Assembly: GCA_014529385.2 (NCBI GenBank)
Contig: CM043965.1
Coordinates: 60,721,433 to 60,785,432 of the forward strand
Length of the DNA stretch: 64,000 nucleotides
Source of the DNA: Adiantum capillus-veneris
Lineage: Eukaryota > Streptophyta > Polypodiopsida > Polypodiales > Pteridaceae
Direction of reading: 5' to 3'
In this document: positions 1 through 10,497 of the stretch, piece after piece
Layout of the letters: each line of letters starts with the position of its first letter
How positions within the stretch are numbered: the stretch's first letter is position 1
Made by a program: the position numbers and the translations under genes
The notes under the pieces: model-generated
The model's database searches: none
Seen by the model: only the letters and a program-made list of their open reading frames with translations
Told to the model about the DNA's origin: nothing

Positions 1-487
1 AAAGAAAGATGGTACTATGCGCATGTGCGTAGATTATCGCGGATTAAACGTCATAACCATCAAGAACAAGTATCCTCTGCCAAGAGTGGATGAGTTGTTT
101 GATCAACTCCATGGGGCAAGATACTATACAAAGATAGATATTCGTTCAGGATACCAACAGGTGCGTATCCTTTTGCAAGATATCTCCAAAACTGCCTTTA
201 GAACACGGTTTGGGCATTTTGAATTTTTGGTTATGCCTTTTAGTTTAACCAATGCTCCTGCTACATTTATGACACTCATGGATAGTGTCTTACGTCCCTA
301 TCTTGAAAAATTTGTTGTGGTTTTCCTTGATGACATTCTCATTTATAGTAAGACTAAAGATGAACACATAGAACACTTACGATTAGTGTTCGAACAGCTA
401 CGAGCTCACTCGATGTATGCTAACCAAAGCAGCTGTGATTTCTTTAAAACAGAGTCACATTACCTCTTTCATGTGATCTCTTGTTAG
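1..487 (+). pseudogene. pol: Gypsy reverse transcriptase remnant, 5' cut by window edge
   Basis: The reading frame is open from the window edge to a stop at 485-487. It carries the RT palm motifs in order: [11 protein letters not shown], a [10 protein letters not shown] block with the first catalytic Asp, an [15 protein letters not shown] block, NAPATF, and the FLDD box within [13 protein letters not shown]. The frame ends at HVIS-C-stop, shortly after the start of the thumb, where gypsy RTs normally continue into connection and RNase H domains. The missing 5' part can be seen in the minus copies, for example at 23703-24419. Confidence 0.9.
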
Positions 488-1060
488 CGGCTGGACACAC
501 CCTACGGAAAATGACTGCTCGACGGATTATTATTTTTTGTAATTATTCATTTATTGAGAGCACCCGACATTTCACCTTTGTAAATATTGGGGCTTTACAA
601 AAGTTTCCAGATTGTATCCCAGTTTTGACATTTAGATTGAGTAGATGAAAATTGGAACATTAGGGTTTGAGATTGTAAGGTATTTATACCACTTTTTGAC
701 CTTAATGAAAAACCTTTGTCATTTTAAAAAGTACTATCTATGAGTGAGCGTACTGTGTACGAGAGAGAGAGAGAGTGAGAGCTTCATCTTGACGCTACGC
801 GCGCACCGGTGGTCGGAATTGAGTGCGAAGAAGTGCAGCGTGTTGCCCGCGACGAGAGCTACGCGCCAATACTTACATTGCAGGCGTACGGTCTGGCTTT
901 GCGAGCTCGACCTACGAGCTTCATCAGGTGATTCGGTGAGCATACGTTATCCGTTTTCGCATTTCAACATATCCACGCGTTCGCATTGAGTAGAGCTACA
1001 CATTAGGCACTTTAGTTTTCTGAAACGACGACCTGCAAATTTCGGCCAGACATCCTACCT
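488..1060 (+). other. Spacer between the two pol remnants
   Basis: AT-rich first half, then a GA microsatellite (761-775) and a more GC-rich second half. I find no convincing coding signal; short ORFs occur on both strands but show no family motif. Read on the minus strand it holds TATAAATA followed about 13 bases later by AAACCCTAA, a plant telo-box. It may be a remnant LTR or promoter of another element, but no terminal repeats or target-site duplication could be found. Confidence 0.6.
761..775 (+). repeat. GA microsatellite
   Basis: Fifteen bases of alternating GA in this arm. The equivalent tract in unit 1 is 13 bases of CT (12805-12817), so copies differ by one dinucleotide. Unit 3 has an interrupting CA near 31521. 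Confidence 0.8.
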
Positions 1061-2190
1061 CTTTGAACAACTCTATCTTTCACATCGGGACTTTATGGAT
1101 GGATATAGTGGGTACAACCAACTAAAGATCGCACCAAAATCTCGAGCAAAAACAAAATTCATCACTAAATGGGGATCTTTCATGTTTCATAATGCCATTT
1201 GGGTTATGTAATGCTCCAGGAGCCTTTCAATGATGTATAATGAAAATCCTCAATGAGTTTTTGCATAAATTTTTGGCAATATTTGTGGATGACTTTACAA
1301 TGTTCTCAATTGAAGACATGCATCTTCTATTTTTTGGAAACGGTATTTGTGAGATGCAGAGAGAAAAGGATTCGTCTCAATCCCTTCAAATCAGTGTTCA
1401 TGGTCTAGAAGGGACAACTTTTGGGACATACAATGTCCAAAAATGGAATTGAAATGGATGAAGACAAATTCCAGTGTGTCCAGCAAAAGCGAGATCAGCA
1501 ATGAATGTGTCAGAATTGAGTTCATTCTTGGGGTACATCGATTTTTTTTAGAAGATCTATTCATATGTTTGCAACAAAGGCCATTCCATTATATGTATTT
1601 ACCCAGAAAGGAGTTAAGTTTGTTTGGACCCCAGAATGTGAAACGAGTTTCTAGTCTCTCAAGGAGGCCATTAGTATGAAGCCAATCCTTTTGGAAGCTA
1701 GATTGGGGATGTTATCTTCCATCTTTATATAGATGCTTCCGGTATGGCAATGAGGCTATTCTCACAAAACTTGATGGGAAAATGGATTACCTAGTATATT
1801 ATTTTGGTCGAAGAGTTAGTACAACAAAGCAAGGTATTCCACAATCGAGAGAGATGCACTGGGAATGGTTTTTAATGCAACTAAATTTATGCATTATTTG
1901 TTGTGGAAGTTATTTCACTTTTATGTGGACCGTCAGGCATTGCTCTTTTTTATTAGCAAAGTGGTGATTCAAGGATGACTAATCAGATGGATGATGTTTC
2001 TATTGGAATTTCAATTTAAGATTGTCCATAAGCCAAGGAAAACTCATTGTGGTGTTAATTTCATAGCCCAAAGTAGCGAGGGAATTTCAACTACATTATT
2101 AAGAGACGAACTAGCGGATGCTAAACTTGTCCAGACTATTGGCAACGGATGGGCTAGATCCAAAATGGCACGATGCATATGATTTTCTCT
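1061..2190 (+). pseudogene. pol: Second, highly degenerate gypsy RT and RNase H
   Basis: Translation in shifting frames gives relics of a second RT (a DGYSGYNQ block at 1097-1120, then FVDDFTMFS with an intact DD pair at 1279-1305). These are followed by RNase H relics: YYFGRRVST around 1798-1824, an FHFYVDRQALLF-like segment in another frame near 1915, and a tail with FKIVHKPRKTHCGVNF at 2011-2058. Many stops and frameshifts occur. The sequence differs clearly from the better-preserved RT at 1-487, so it comes from another, older gypsy element or lineage. The domain order RT then RNase H then integrase is preserved. Confidence 0.8.
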
Positions 2191-2390
2191 AGTATGGAGG
2201 TGTTCTAAAGGATTGGTCTGAATCCAGCAAGGGCCATCAAAAGCTTGAAATTCACTGTTATATCTGGATCCTTGTACAAGTTGGGAATTCATGGAGTCTT
2301 GAGGAAATGTGTATCAGTGTAAAGCAAAGTGAAATTAATCACTAAGGCTCACAGTGGCAGCTCGTGAGGACACTTTTCCATTGATATAAA

Positions 2391-3080
2391 AAGGTCTTGC
2401 AAGCAGGGTTATGGTGGCAGAGCACGAAGTCAAAGGTCAAAGCCTTTTGCAAAACATGTGATATTTGTCACAGAATGGGCAGACCCATTGCAACAGACAT
2501 GACACCTTTGACCATAATACAACCATCAGGAATCTTCATGAAATGGGGTTTGGATTATATGGGACCGTCCAAGAAGGTCACTACCTGTTATGTGAGTAAA
2601 TGGGTGGAAGCTAAGGCATTACCCAATAACTTAGCCAAGTTTACAACATGGTTTTTATATTAACACATTATAGTTGATATGGTTGTCCAATTGAGTCTAT
2701 ATCGTATTATTCCAGATCAAATGCACATGCTAAAAGTAGCAATAAGTATTAAGATAATTCTGACTATGATAGTTTAGAAGGAACCTCACACATTGGATGA
2801 TAAGCTTCAATAAACACTCTGGCCATATAGACACCATTCAACATGATGTATGATACTCAAGCAGTGTTACCCATGGAATTTATTGTCCCCACCCTTAGAT
2901 TGGCTATAGAGCATGACATGGAGTACAACTCAACATTGAAGAAGAGATTAGATGAGTTAATTAAGTTGGATGAGATCAAACAAAGAGCAATGTTGGAACA
3001 AGAAGTAACACAACAACGAAGGAAATAGCAAGGGAGTACAGAAAGGGTGATTTGGTTTTGCTATAAAGTTCTTTAATGGC
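2391..3080 (+). pseudogene. pol: Degenerate gypsy integrase
   Basis: The frame at 2397-2663 contains the zinc-binding module with CKTCDICHRMGRP and the start of the catalytic core with FMKWGLDYMGP, then SKWVEAKALP. The second catalytic Asp and the Glu region are not readable because of frameshifts around 2660-2840. The C-terminal part reappears at 2843-3028 with YDTQAVLPMEF and a basic, helical tail, then RKGDLVL at 3045-3065. This is integrase of the Ty3/gypsy type, non-functional, in the same order as the RNase H relic upstream. Confidence 0.82.
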
Positions 3081-5191
3081 ACAATTAGATTGAAGGTTTG
3101 TGTGGACTAATGATGTCAGGAATCTACAATGGGGCAAAGATCAAGTTGTATTATTCCAAACCAGAAGGACCTCTAGCACTAGATCCACAAGACAATCACA
3201 TCTACTTTTGAAACTTCTTCACTCGATTTGTTCTTTATTGGACCAAAAGGGGTCAAATTAATGAAGGACATTCAACTAGAGAATGATCAAAGGGTCATCA
3301 TATTCTAGGCTCGGCTATCAGATAATCAAAAGGCATTTGAAGTCCATAGCATTCACTAGTGGTGCATTAAAGAGTGCGTCTTTTTGGGTATCCCGCTAGA
3401 AATCATTATAAGTCAAGACCAATGCATGAATGCCACATCAATAACAGTTGTTATGCTCCCGAGGCATGGAAAGAGTGGAGCATTCATGGCTCAAATTAGA
3501 ATAACTATGAGGAGAGTGGATGATCCCGCAAGCATTCCTTCACCCCTTGTGCTTACAGAGCTCGTTACTGCAAAATTCCTAATGCAACATCTTTCCCTCC
3601 AACTGCTACATGCATGGAGATGCCTATGCACTCGTGGTTCCCTTCAACTTCATCATCAAGTGAGTTCTTCTTCTCTATCCAAACACTTTCATAGGGGTCA
3701 AACATGGTGAAATGGCACAATCACACAAGCTATGCAAGCTGTACTCAATGAGTAGAATCAAGCCATAGCCAACCTTAAGCATGGGCTAGTACTTGTAGAG
3801 CCTTGACTCACAATGTCATATTAGCCGATTGGCAAATATGTATTCTAGGATAGGGAAAGGGAGCTCCTACAAAATTGAGGCATGATGGTGTTGCTGGAAG
3901 CTTTGAAATTACCCATTGATTCAAATATCATGGTATAGGTGATCGACACATTTGAATTTTAAGACGTGCACAATAATAGTCAATGGCAAGAATCTTCAAA
4001 TCACGATTATGGCTATTTCATATATATCCAGAGATTATCATTTGACCCAAAGGCACAACCTTCTAGCGCTGACGGCCCAAACTAGAAAGAAGCGGAAAAC
4101 AAAAGCCAAGGCATCCCCATCTCTGCCTTGGAGAATAGAGCAGTGCATCGATTTGCTACAAAGGCTATTGGTCTAAAAAATATCCCAAGCTTGTTTTGCA
4201 AATTTCACTGAATGAATGTGAGAAGTAATGGTGCGCTTCACAGACAATGCAATGGGAAATGAACAACAAAATGCCCATAAACCTTAGCTCCATACTATTT
4301 AGCAATGTAGTGTCTCAGACTGCCAAGGGTAAGACCCATAACCTTTTCAAAGCATGGTATATGTGGCAATACCTATACTAGGCAACAAGTCTTCCACCAC
4401 ATGTCAATGCGCAAAACATACTCTTGAAGTTGAGTGGGGCTGAAGTCCCTAAAGATTAGACCGTGAGTCTAGAGACCCAGCCAGAACAAACATATCTGGT
4501 TATAATAGGACAAAAAGAGATCTAGAACAAGATGTAGTAGGGACATTTGAGCTGCCAACAAGAAAGCAGAAACTCACTAAGGATTTTTATGATCATTTCA
4601 GTGCAAGAACTAAGAAATTGGCAACAAATGTTGAAAAGACACCGGAGCCAACAACTGAATAGACAACAGACAATTCACGGGCAATGATTATTGTCCTTCC
4701 TAGTACAACACTAGATATAACAACAGAACTTCAAAAAAGTCCAAAACAAAAGGCACTTATGAATGAACTACAATCATTGCATCGTCAAGAGACCAGTGGA
4801 CATGTTACAAGCTCTTTAGAAGAATAGCCTAGTGGAAAATATGGTGATAGATTCATAAAAAAACTTTGGCAGTACCCTATAATGTCCCAATCCTGACATA
4901 CCAAATTGAAAGAGCAGATGCTAAGACCATTACTAATGGGTGTGCTGCTACCATCCAAATGGGGTGGAACACCATAGTTAGTGCCACGAGTCAGATGATG
5001 GAAGCCCAGAGCTTCATCAAACAATCGGACTGTTACCCAGCTAGAGCAAGCACTCGAAAGAGAAATCATCAAATGAAAAAATTAAAGAAAGAAAATTATC
5101 CAGATAAAAGAATATCTCATTGAAGAACAATGTCAGGAGGAGCGTATGTACAGACCATTAAAAGCTCAAACAACAAGGGAACAAGCTGAAG
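3081..5191 (+). other. Decayed, unidentified 2.1-kb stretch between integrase and LTR-like block
   Basis: The first 150 bases look like an integrase tail (a PEGPLALDP-like reading near 3160). The rest shows no family that I recognise. Visible pieces: an open frame at 3384-3710; a Lys-rich piece ending at 4176; a frame near 4497-4660 reading a KLTKDFYDHF segment; and a final Glu/Lys/Gln-rich, coiled-coil-like part at about 5030-5191 in interrupted frames. It could be a decayed 3' ORF of the older element or captured host sequence. Confidence 0.5.
3384..3710 (+). pseudogene. Unidentified ORF of the 3' region (frame-shifted here)
   Basis: In this arm the frame reads MGIPLEIIISQDQ onward and gives 108 residues. 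In the minus copies of units 1, 2, 4, 5, 6 and 7 the same N-terminus runs to 102-103 residues with a different C-terminus, because the arm carries a one-base difference near 3580. Notable segments are RITMRRVDDPASIPSPL and a Ser-rich C-terminus. No known domain is recognised and translation is unproven. Confidence 0.35.
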
Positions 5192-5305
5192 TGTAAGGAC
5201 ATGGGTCCTACGGACAAGGCCACCCGCACAGCCGGACAGTGTGTCCGCTAAGGGGGAGGCTATAAGATAGCACGGCTGGGTGGAGACTAGCACACCGCCC
5301 TTTCA
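5192..5305 (+). mobile_element. LTR-like block
   Basis: The 114-bp segment begins TGTAAGGACATGG and ends CCTTTCA, one base before the PBS, so it has TG...CA ends. It contains a perfect hairpin (CGGACA, loop GTG, TGTCCG), a purine tract AGGGGGAGG at 5251-5259 and TATAAGATAG at 5261-5270. Only the PBS-proximal end is well defined. In a tandem array with one LTR per unit the outer edge cannot be seen, so the true LTR may be longer. The purine tract could instead be an old polypurine tract. Confidence 0.55.
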
Positions 5306-5306
5306 C

Positions 5307-5318
5307 TGGTATCCGAGC
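5307..5318 (+). other. Primer-binding site
   Basis: TGGTATCCGAGC matches 11 of 12 bases of the TGGTATCAGAGC motif complementary to the 3' end of plant initiator tRNA-Met. It lies one base after the CA end of the LTR-like block, the expected position for minus-strand priming. Confidence 0.75.
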
Positions 5319-5533
5319 TATTTTTGGGAAAAAGAAAAAGCGGGTTGCATGTGCATGTGACGTGCTACTTCTCTCCCACGATCTTCAGACAACGACGTCT
5401 TCGCTGTGGAGACAGGCAACGACAACCCCATCTACGCCCTCCATGGCGGGCGACCAAGGCAAACTCGACCGGCAACTCTACGACACCGAGGCTCCGAAGG
5501 CTTCGATGGCTGCGCACATAGGAAGGCAACCTT

Positions 5534-5602
5534 GCATGAAGGAGGGTTGAACCCACCCCATGAGGGTAAGAGGCCAACACTTTACCATGAAGCTATCGAC
5601 CC
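5534..5602 (-). repeat. tRNA-derived, SINE-head-like segment with Pol III boxes
   Basis: On the minus strand the segment starts GGGTCGATAGCTTCATGG, where TAGCTTCATGGT resembles an A box. It continues through an anticodon-loop-like CTCTTACC to GGGTTCAACCC, a near-consensus B box 48 bases from the start. That is tRNA spacing. The T-stem 3' half and acceptor stem do not pair, so it is not a functional tRNA. It could be the head of a SINE inserted antisense in the leader. Confidence 0.4.
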
Positions 5603-5854
5603 TTGTTACACAACAAGGAAAGATAGCATACTTGTGTGAAAAGAAAAGATAGAACGAAAAGAAAAGCTTCAAACTTCAAGGAAGTAGTTTCACCCTTCCT
5701 TTTCACTTCTTGGAGGAAGACAAGTTTTCCTCAAATTATTTTTTCCTCAAGGAGGTAGCTTCAAAGTGAACAAAAGCTTTCACAAAACAACGAGTTTTTG
5801 TGAAGAATCAACAAAGGTGTTCTTACGACGAACAAAAAATGAAGCGCTACAATT

Positions 5855-5892
5855 TCCGCAAGGCGAGGTTCGCATGCAACGCAAATTGCGGA
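5855..5892 (+). other. Inverted repeat (hairpin) in leader
   Basis: TCCGCAA at 5855-5861 and TTGCGGA at 5886-5892 form a perfect 7-bp stem around a 24-base loop, ending four bases before TATAAAA. It is conserved in the minus copies. Confidence 0.5.
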
Positions 5893-5895
5893 GCA

Positions 5896-5902
5896 TATAA
5901 AA
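5896..5902 (+). promoter_or_regulatory. TATA-box-like motif upstream of gag
   Basis: TATAAAA lies 73 bases before the first gag ATG (5975) and after the hairpin. The motif is exact, but promoter function is only inferred and would be internal to the element. Confidence 0.3.
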
Positions 5903-5974
5903 CACAAAGACTTCAATTCTACAAGGTACAAGTTGACTTTTTTTTTGCATGTAGATCAAAATCAGGGCACTAAT

Positions 5975-6587
5975 ATGCATGACGATGATGATCTAGGAGA
6001 TCATGGCCTTGTGGATATGACTGCTTTCAAGACTTTGGAAAATTGCAAAAGCGTACTTGAATGCGACCTCTCCGCACTCAATGCAAATGTTACAAATCTT
6101 ACGGAGCTACTTGTGAAATTTATGAATTCACGGATGGCTCAAGGAGCCACAAGTGGCATAGTTCAAGGGAACTAAGCTCGCACGACTCAACGAGTCCAAG
6201 AGACAAGTGCTTCAAAAGATGCAAAAGGTATCAATGCATTACTTAAGAATATCACCATTCCCGAGTTTCACGGGGAAGAGCACGATCGCAACAAGGATGC
6301 GGTCAATAAGTTCTTACACAAATGGAGTGATATTCATAGATTGAGACACACCCGGATATAAAAACAGCTACGGAAACAAGGCTATCTCTTAAAGGCAAGG
6401 CCTATAAGTGGTGGATGCCATTTCCAATAGATGCTCGTCCTCTGTCTTGGGTTGCGTTTCAAGCTTCTTTCTCCAAAGAGTTTTTGGACTCAATGAAGAA
6501 GATAAGAATTGGTTAGCTGGGATGCATGCTGCATGTCTAACCTCTCTCTCACACAGTACCTTCAAAGTATCGGAAAATCATTTTGTT
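5975..6587 (+). pseudogene. gag: gag, 5' part, cut at the inversion junction
   Basis: The first ATG of the frame is at 5975 and gives an acidic N-terminus (MHDDDDLGDHG). An in-frame TAA follows at 6173-6175, after about 66 residues. Downstream the frame continues with the gag domain (a GKAYKWW block near 6392). Small private indels near 6491 and 6518 break the frame further. Homology stops at 6585, where filler DNA begins. Confidence 0.8.
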
Positions 6588-6638
6588 TTCAACTAGAGAA
6601 TGATCAAAGGGTCATCATATTCTAGGCTCGGCTATCAG
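6588..6638 (+). other. Templated filler at the left inversion junction
   Basis: The 51 bases are identical to 3271-3321 of the + arm, inside the decayed region, in the same orientation. Two unassigned bases precede it (6586-6587) and one follows (6639). On its left is gag in + orientation, on its right gag in - orientation. Copying of a short local template into a break junction is typical of polymerase-theta-type or synthesis-dependent end joining. Confidence 0.85.
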
Positions 6639-6639
6639 T

Positions 6640-7600
6640 CACACTCAAAATCAACAGTGCTGAGGGACCCACGTGGAGTATCTCGTGATTGCTTAGGCTT
6701 CTTAGCTTCTTGTGGGCATGGAGAGGTAGATTGTCTCTTATTCCTCTTGGAACGTATGAGAGATCTACCTCACCATTGGATCTTAGCCACATTGCTCTTG
6801 GCAAAATTATTCTTAGAGTAGGGAATATTTCCTTTCCTCTCTTGGTCATCATCATATCTTTGGGCATGACTGATGGCTTCTTCCAAAGTTTTTGGATGTT
6901 TGGTCTTGACATGAAGACGATAGTCTTTGTCAAGACACCTATTAAAACCCCGTATCTTTTGGAATTCATCTAGACCTTCTAGTTTCAAAATGATTTTCCG
7001 ATACTTTGAAAGGTACTGTGTGAGAGAGAGGTTAGACATGCAGCATGCATCCCATGCTAACCAATTCTTATCTTCTTCATTGGAGTCCAAAAACTCTTTG
7101 GAGAAAGAAGCTTGAAACGCAACCCAAGACAGAGGACGAGCATCTATTGGAAATGGCATCCACCACTTATAGGCCTTGCCTTTAAGAGATAGCCTTGTTT
7201 CCGTAGCTGTTTTTATATCCGGGGTGTGTCTCAATCTATGAATATCACTCCATTTGTGTAAGAACTTATTGACCGCATCCTTGTTGCGATCGTGCTCTTC
7301 CGTGTGAAACTCGGGAATGGTGATATTCTTAAGTAATGCATTGATACCTTTTGCATCTTTTGAAGCACTTGTCTCTTGGACTCGTTGAGTCGTGCGAGCT
7401 TAGTTCCCTTGAACTATGCCACTTGTGGCTCCTTGAGCCATCCGTGAATTCATAAATTTCACAAGTAGCTCCGTAAGATTTGTAACATTTGCATTGAGTG
7501 CGGAGAGGTCGCATTCAAGTACGCTTTTGCAATTTTCCAAAGTCTTGAAAGCAGTCATATCCACAAGGCCATGATCTCCTAGATCATCATCGTCATGCAT
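6640..7600 (-). pseudogene. gag: gag, 5' part of the array's first stub
   Basis: This is the same sequence as 14752-15712 of unit 1. It runs from the ATG (7598-7600) through the TAA (7400-7402), the gag domain and the TGA (6770-6772), and is cut at 6640 just upstream of the zinc-knuckle codons. One private substitution near 7302 (TTCCGTGTG for TTCCCCGTG) is visible. Confidence 0.85.
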
Positions 7601-8258
7601 ATTAGTGCCCTGATTTTGATCTACATGCAAAAAAAAAGTCAACTTGTACCTTGTAGAATTGAAGTCTTTGTGTTTTATATGCTCCGCAATTTGCGTTGCA
7701 TGCGAACCTCGCCTTGCGGAAATTGTAGCGCTTCATTTTTTGTTCGTCGTAAGAACACCTTTGTTGATTCTTCACAAAAACTCGTTGTTTTGTGAAAGCT
7801 TTTGTTCACTTTGAAGCTACCTCCTTGAGGAAAAAATAATTTGAGGAAAACTTGTCTTCCTCCAAGAAGTGAAAAGGAAGGGTGAAACTACTTCCTTGAA
7901 GTTTGAAGCTTTTCTTTTCGTTCTATCTTTCTTTTCAACACAAGTATGCTATCTTTCCTTGTTGTGTAACAAGGGTCGATAGCTTCATGGTAAAGTGTTG
8001 GCCTCTTACCCTCATGGGGTGGGTTCAACCCTCCTTCATGCAAGGGTTGCCTTCCTATGTGCGCAGCCAATCGAAGCCTTCGGAGCCTCGGTGTCGTAGA
8101 GTTGCCGGTCGAGTTTGCCTTGGTCGCCCGCCATGGAGGGCGTAGATGGGGTTGTCGTTGCCTGTCTCCACAGCGAAGACGTCGTTGTCTGAAGATCGTG
8201 GGAGAGAAGTAGCACGTCACATGCACATGCAACCCGCTTTTTCTTTTTCCCAAAAATA
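7601..8258 (-). other. Leader of the first stub
   Basis: Same content as the leader in the + arm. The tRNA-like segment lies on the + strand at 7973-8041, with the A-box-like motif at 7980-7991 and GGGTTCAACCC at 8021-8031. No supported coding sequence. Confidence 0.6.
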
Positions 8259-8270
8259 GCTCGGATACCA
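8259..8270 (-). other. Primer-binding site
   Basis: GCTCGGATACCA on the + strand is the complement of TGGTATCCGAGC, one base from the LTR-like block that begins at 8272. Confidence 0.75.
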
Positions 8271-8271
8271 G

Positions 8272-8385
8272 TGAAAGGGCGGTGTGCTAGTCTCCACCCA
8301 GCCGTGCTATCTTATAGCCTCCCCCTTAGCGGACACACTGTCCGGCTGTGCGGGTGGCCTTGTCCGTAGGACCCATGTCCTTACA
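8272..8385 (-). mobile_element. LTR-like block between stub and unit 1
   Basis: Same 114 bp as 5192-5305, reverse complemented, with TG...CA ends. It serves at once as the 3' end of unit 1 and the 5' end of the stub. Confidence 0.55.
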
Positions 8386-10497
8386 CTTCAGCTTGTTCCC
8401 TTGTTGTTTGAGCTTTTAATGGTCTGTACATACGCTCCTCCTGACATTGTTCTTCAATGAGATATTCTTTTATCTGGATAATTTTCTTTCTTTAATTTTT
8501 TCATTTGATGATTTCTCTTTCGAGTGCTTGCTCTAGCTGGGTAACAGTCCGATTGTTTGATGAAGCTCTGGGCTTCCATCATCTGACTCGTGGCACTAAC
8601 TATGGTGTTCCACCCCATTTGGATGGTAGCAGCACACCCATTAGTAATGGTCTTAGCATCTGCTCTTTCAATTTGGTATGTCAGGATTGGGACATTATAG
8701 GGTACTGCCAAAGTTTTTTTATGAATCTATCACCATATTTTCCACTAGGCTATTCTTCTAAAGAGCTTGTAACATGTCCACTGGTCTCTTGACGATGCAA
8801 TGATTGTAGTTCATTCATAAGTGCCTTTTGTTTTGGACTTTTTTGAAGTTCTGTTGTTATATCTAGTGTTGTACTAGGAAGGACAATAATCATTGCCCGT
8901 GAATTGTCTGTTGTCTATTCAGTTGTTGGCTCCGGTGTCTTTTCAACATTTGTTGCCAATTTCTTAGTTCTTGCACTGAAATGATCATAAAAATCCTTAG
9001 TGAGTTTCTGCTTTCTTGTTGGCAGCTCAAATGTCCCTACTACATCTTGTTCTAGATCTCTTTTTGTCCTATTATAACCAGATATGTTTGTTCTGGCTGG
9101 GTCTCTAGACTCACGGTCTAATCTTTAGGGACTTCAGCCCCACTCAACTTCAAGAGTATGTTTTGCGCATTGACATGTGGTGGAAGACTTGTTGCCTAGT
9201 ATAGGTATTGCCACATATACCATGCTTTGAAAAGGTTATGGGTCTTACCCTTGGCAGTCTGAGACACTACATTGCTAAATAGTATGGAGCTAAGGTTTAT
9301 GGGCATTTTGTTGTTCATTTCCCATTGCATTGTCTGTGAAGCGCACCATTACTTCTCACATTCATTCAGTGAAATTTGCAAAACAAGCTTGGGATATTTT
9401 TTAGACCAATAGCCTTTGTAGCAAATCGATGCACTGCTCTATTCTCCAAGGCAGAGATGGGGATGCCTTGGCTTTTGTTTTCCGCTTCTTTCTAGTTTGG
9501 GCCGTCAGCGCTAGAAGGTTGTGCCTTTGGGTCAAATGATAATCTCTGGATATATATGAAATAGCCATAATCGTGATTTGAAGATTCTTGCCATTGACTA
9601 TTATTGTGCACGTCTTAAAATTCAAATGTGTCGATCACCTATACCATGATATTTGAATCAATGGGTAATTTCAAAGCTTCCAGCAACACCATCATGCCTC
9701 AATTTTGTAGGAGCTCCCTTTCCCTATCCTAGAATACATATTTGCCAATCGGCTAATATGACATTGTGAGTCAAGGCTCTACAAGTACTAGCCCATGCTT
9801 AAGGTTGGCTATGGCTTGATTCTACTCATTGAGTACAGCTTGCATAGCTTGTGTGATTGTGCCATTTCACCATGTTTGACCCCTATGAAAGTGTTTGGAT
9901 AGAGAAGAAGAACTCACTTGATGATGAAGTTGAAGGGAACCACGAGTGCATAGGCATCTCCATGCATGTAGCAGTTGGAGGGAAAGATGTTGCATTAGGA
10001 AATTTTGCAGTAACGAGCTCTGTAAGCACAAGGGGTGAAGGAATGCTTGCGGGATCATCCACTCTCCTCATAGTTATTCTAATTTGAGCCATGAATGCTC
10101 CACTCTTTCCATGCCTCGGGAGCATAACAACTGTTATTGATGTGGCATTCATGCATTGGTCTTGACTTATAATGATTTCTAGCGGGATACCCAAAAAGAC
10201 GCACTCTTTAATGCACCACTAGTGAATGCTATGGACTTCAAATGCCTTTTGATTATCTGATAGCCGAGCCTAGAATATGATGACCCTTTGATCATTCTCT
10301 AGTTGAATGTCCTTCATTAATTTGACCCCTTTTGGTCCAATAAAGAACAAATCGAGTGAAGAAGTTTCAAAAGTAGATGTGATTGTCTTGTGGATCTAGT
10401 GCTAGAGGTCCTTCTGGTTTGGAATAATACAACTTGATCTTTGCCCCATTGTAGATTCCTGACATCATTAGTCCACACAAACCTTCAATCTAATTGT
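8386..10497 (-). other. Unit 1 decayed 3' region
   Basis: Counterpart of 3081-5191. Frames on both strands are short and uninterpretable apart from the unidentified ORF at 9883-10194. The Glu/Gln/Lys-rich, coiled-coil-like relic lies at about 8386-8550. Confidence 0.5.
9883..10194 (-). pseudogene. Unidentified 103-residue ORF
   Basis: Begins MGIPLEIIISQDQ and ends in a Ser-rich stretch (FPSTSSSSEFFFSIQ). The frame is the same in units 1, 2, 4 and 7, and one codon shorter in unit 6's decayed region. An antisense frame over the same bases (9857-10087, +) is also open, so openness may only reflect low divergence between copies. No motif identified; no assigned function. Confidence 0.35.

Larger units (their letters stand above)
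5319..5974 (+). other. Untranslated leader between PBS and gag
   Basis: About 650 bases without gag homology. It contains an antisense tRNA-like segment (5534-5602), purine-rich tracts at 5635-5700, an inverted repeat at 5855-5892 and TATAAAA at 5896-5902. A T-rich tract ending in GCATGTAG (about 5938-5954) resembles a 3' splice site just before the gag ATG. Short ORFs here are frame-shifted between copies and are not supported. Confidence 0.6.
1..6587 (+). mobile_element. Left arm: inverted (+) copy of the composite gypsy unit
   Basis: This stretch is the reverse complement of the units that fill the rest of the window. It is near-identical to 6986-13589, which makes an inverted repeat with arms of about 6.6 kb and a loop of about 0.4 kb. 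Order on the + strand: RT remnant, spacer, degenerate second pol, decayed region, LTR-like block, PBS, leader, gag 5' part. It has a few private indels against the minus copies, for example a missing AG near 2745, one missing base near 5508 and another near 5530. The left end is cut by the window. Confidence 0.9.

Noticed and set aside
8505-8792. 95-residue + frame repeated in every unit (MMISLSSACSS...)
   Set aside because: Antisense to the decayed region, no motif, and conserved only because the copies are near-identical at DNA level.
9857-10087. 76-residue + frame (MCHFTMFDPYESV...)
   Set aside because: Overlaps the 103-residue minus frame on the opposite strand; no independent support for either, and no recognisable domain.
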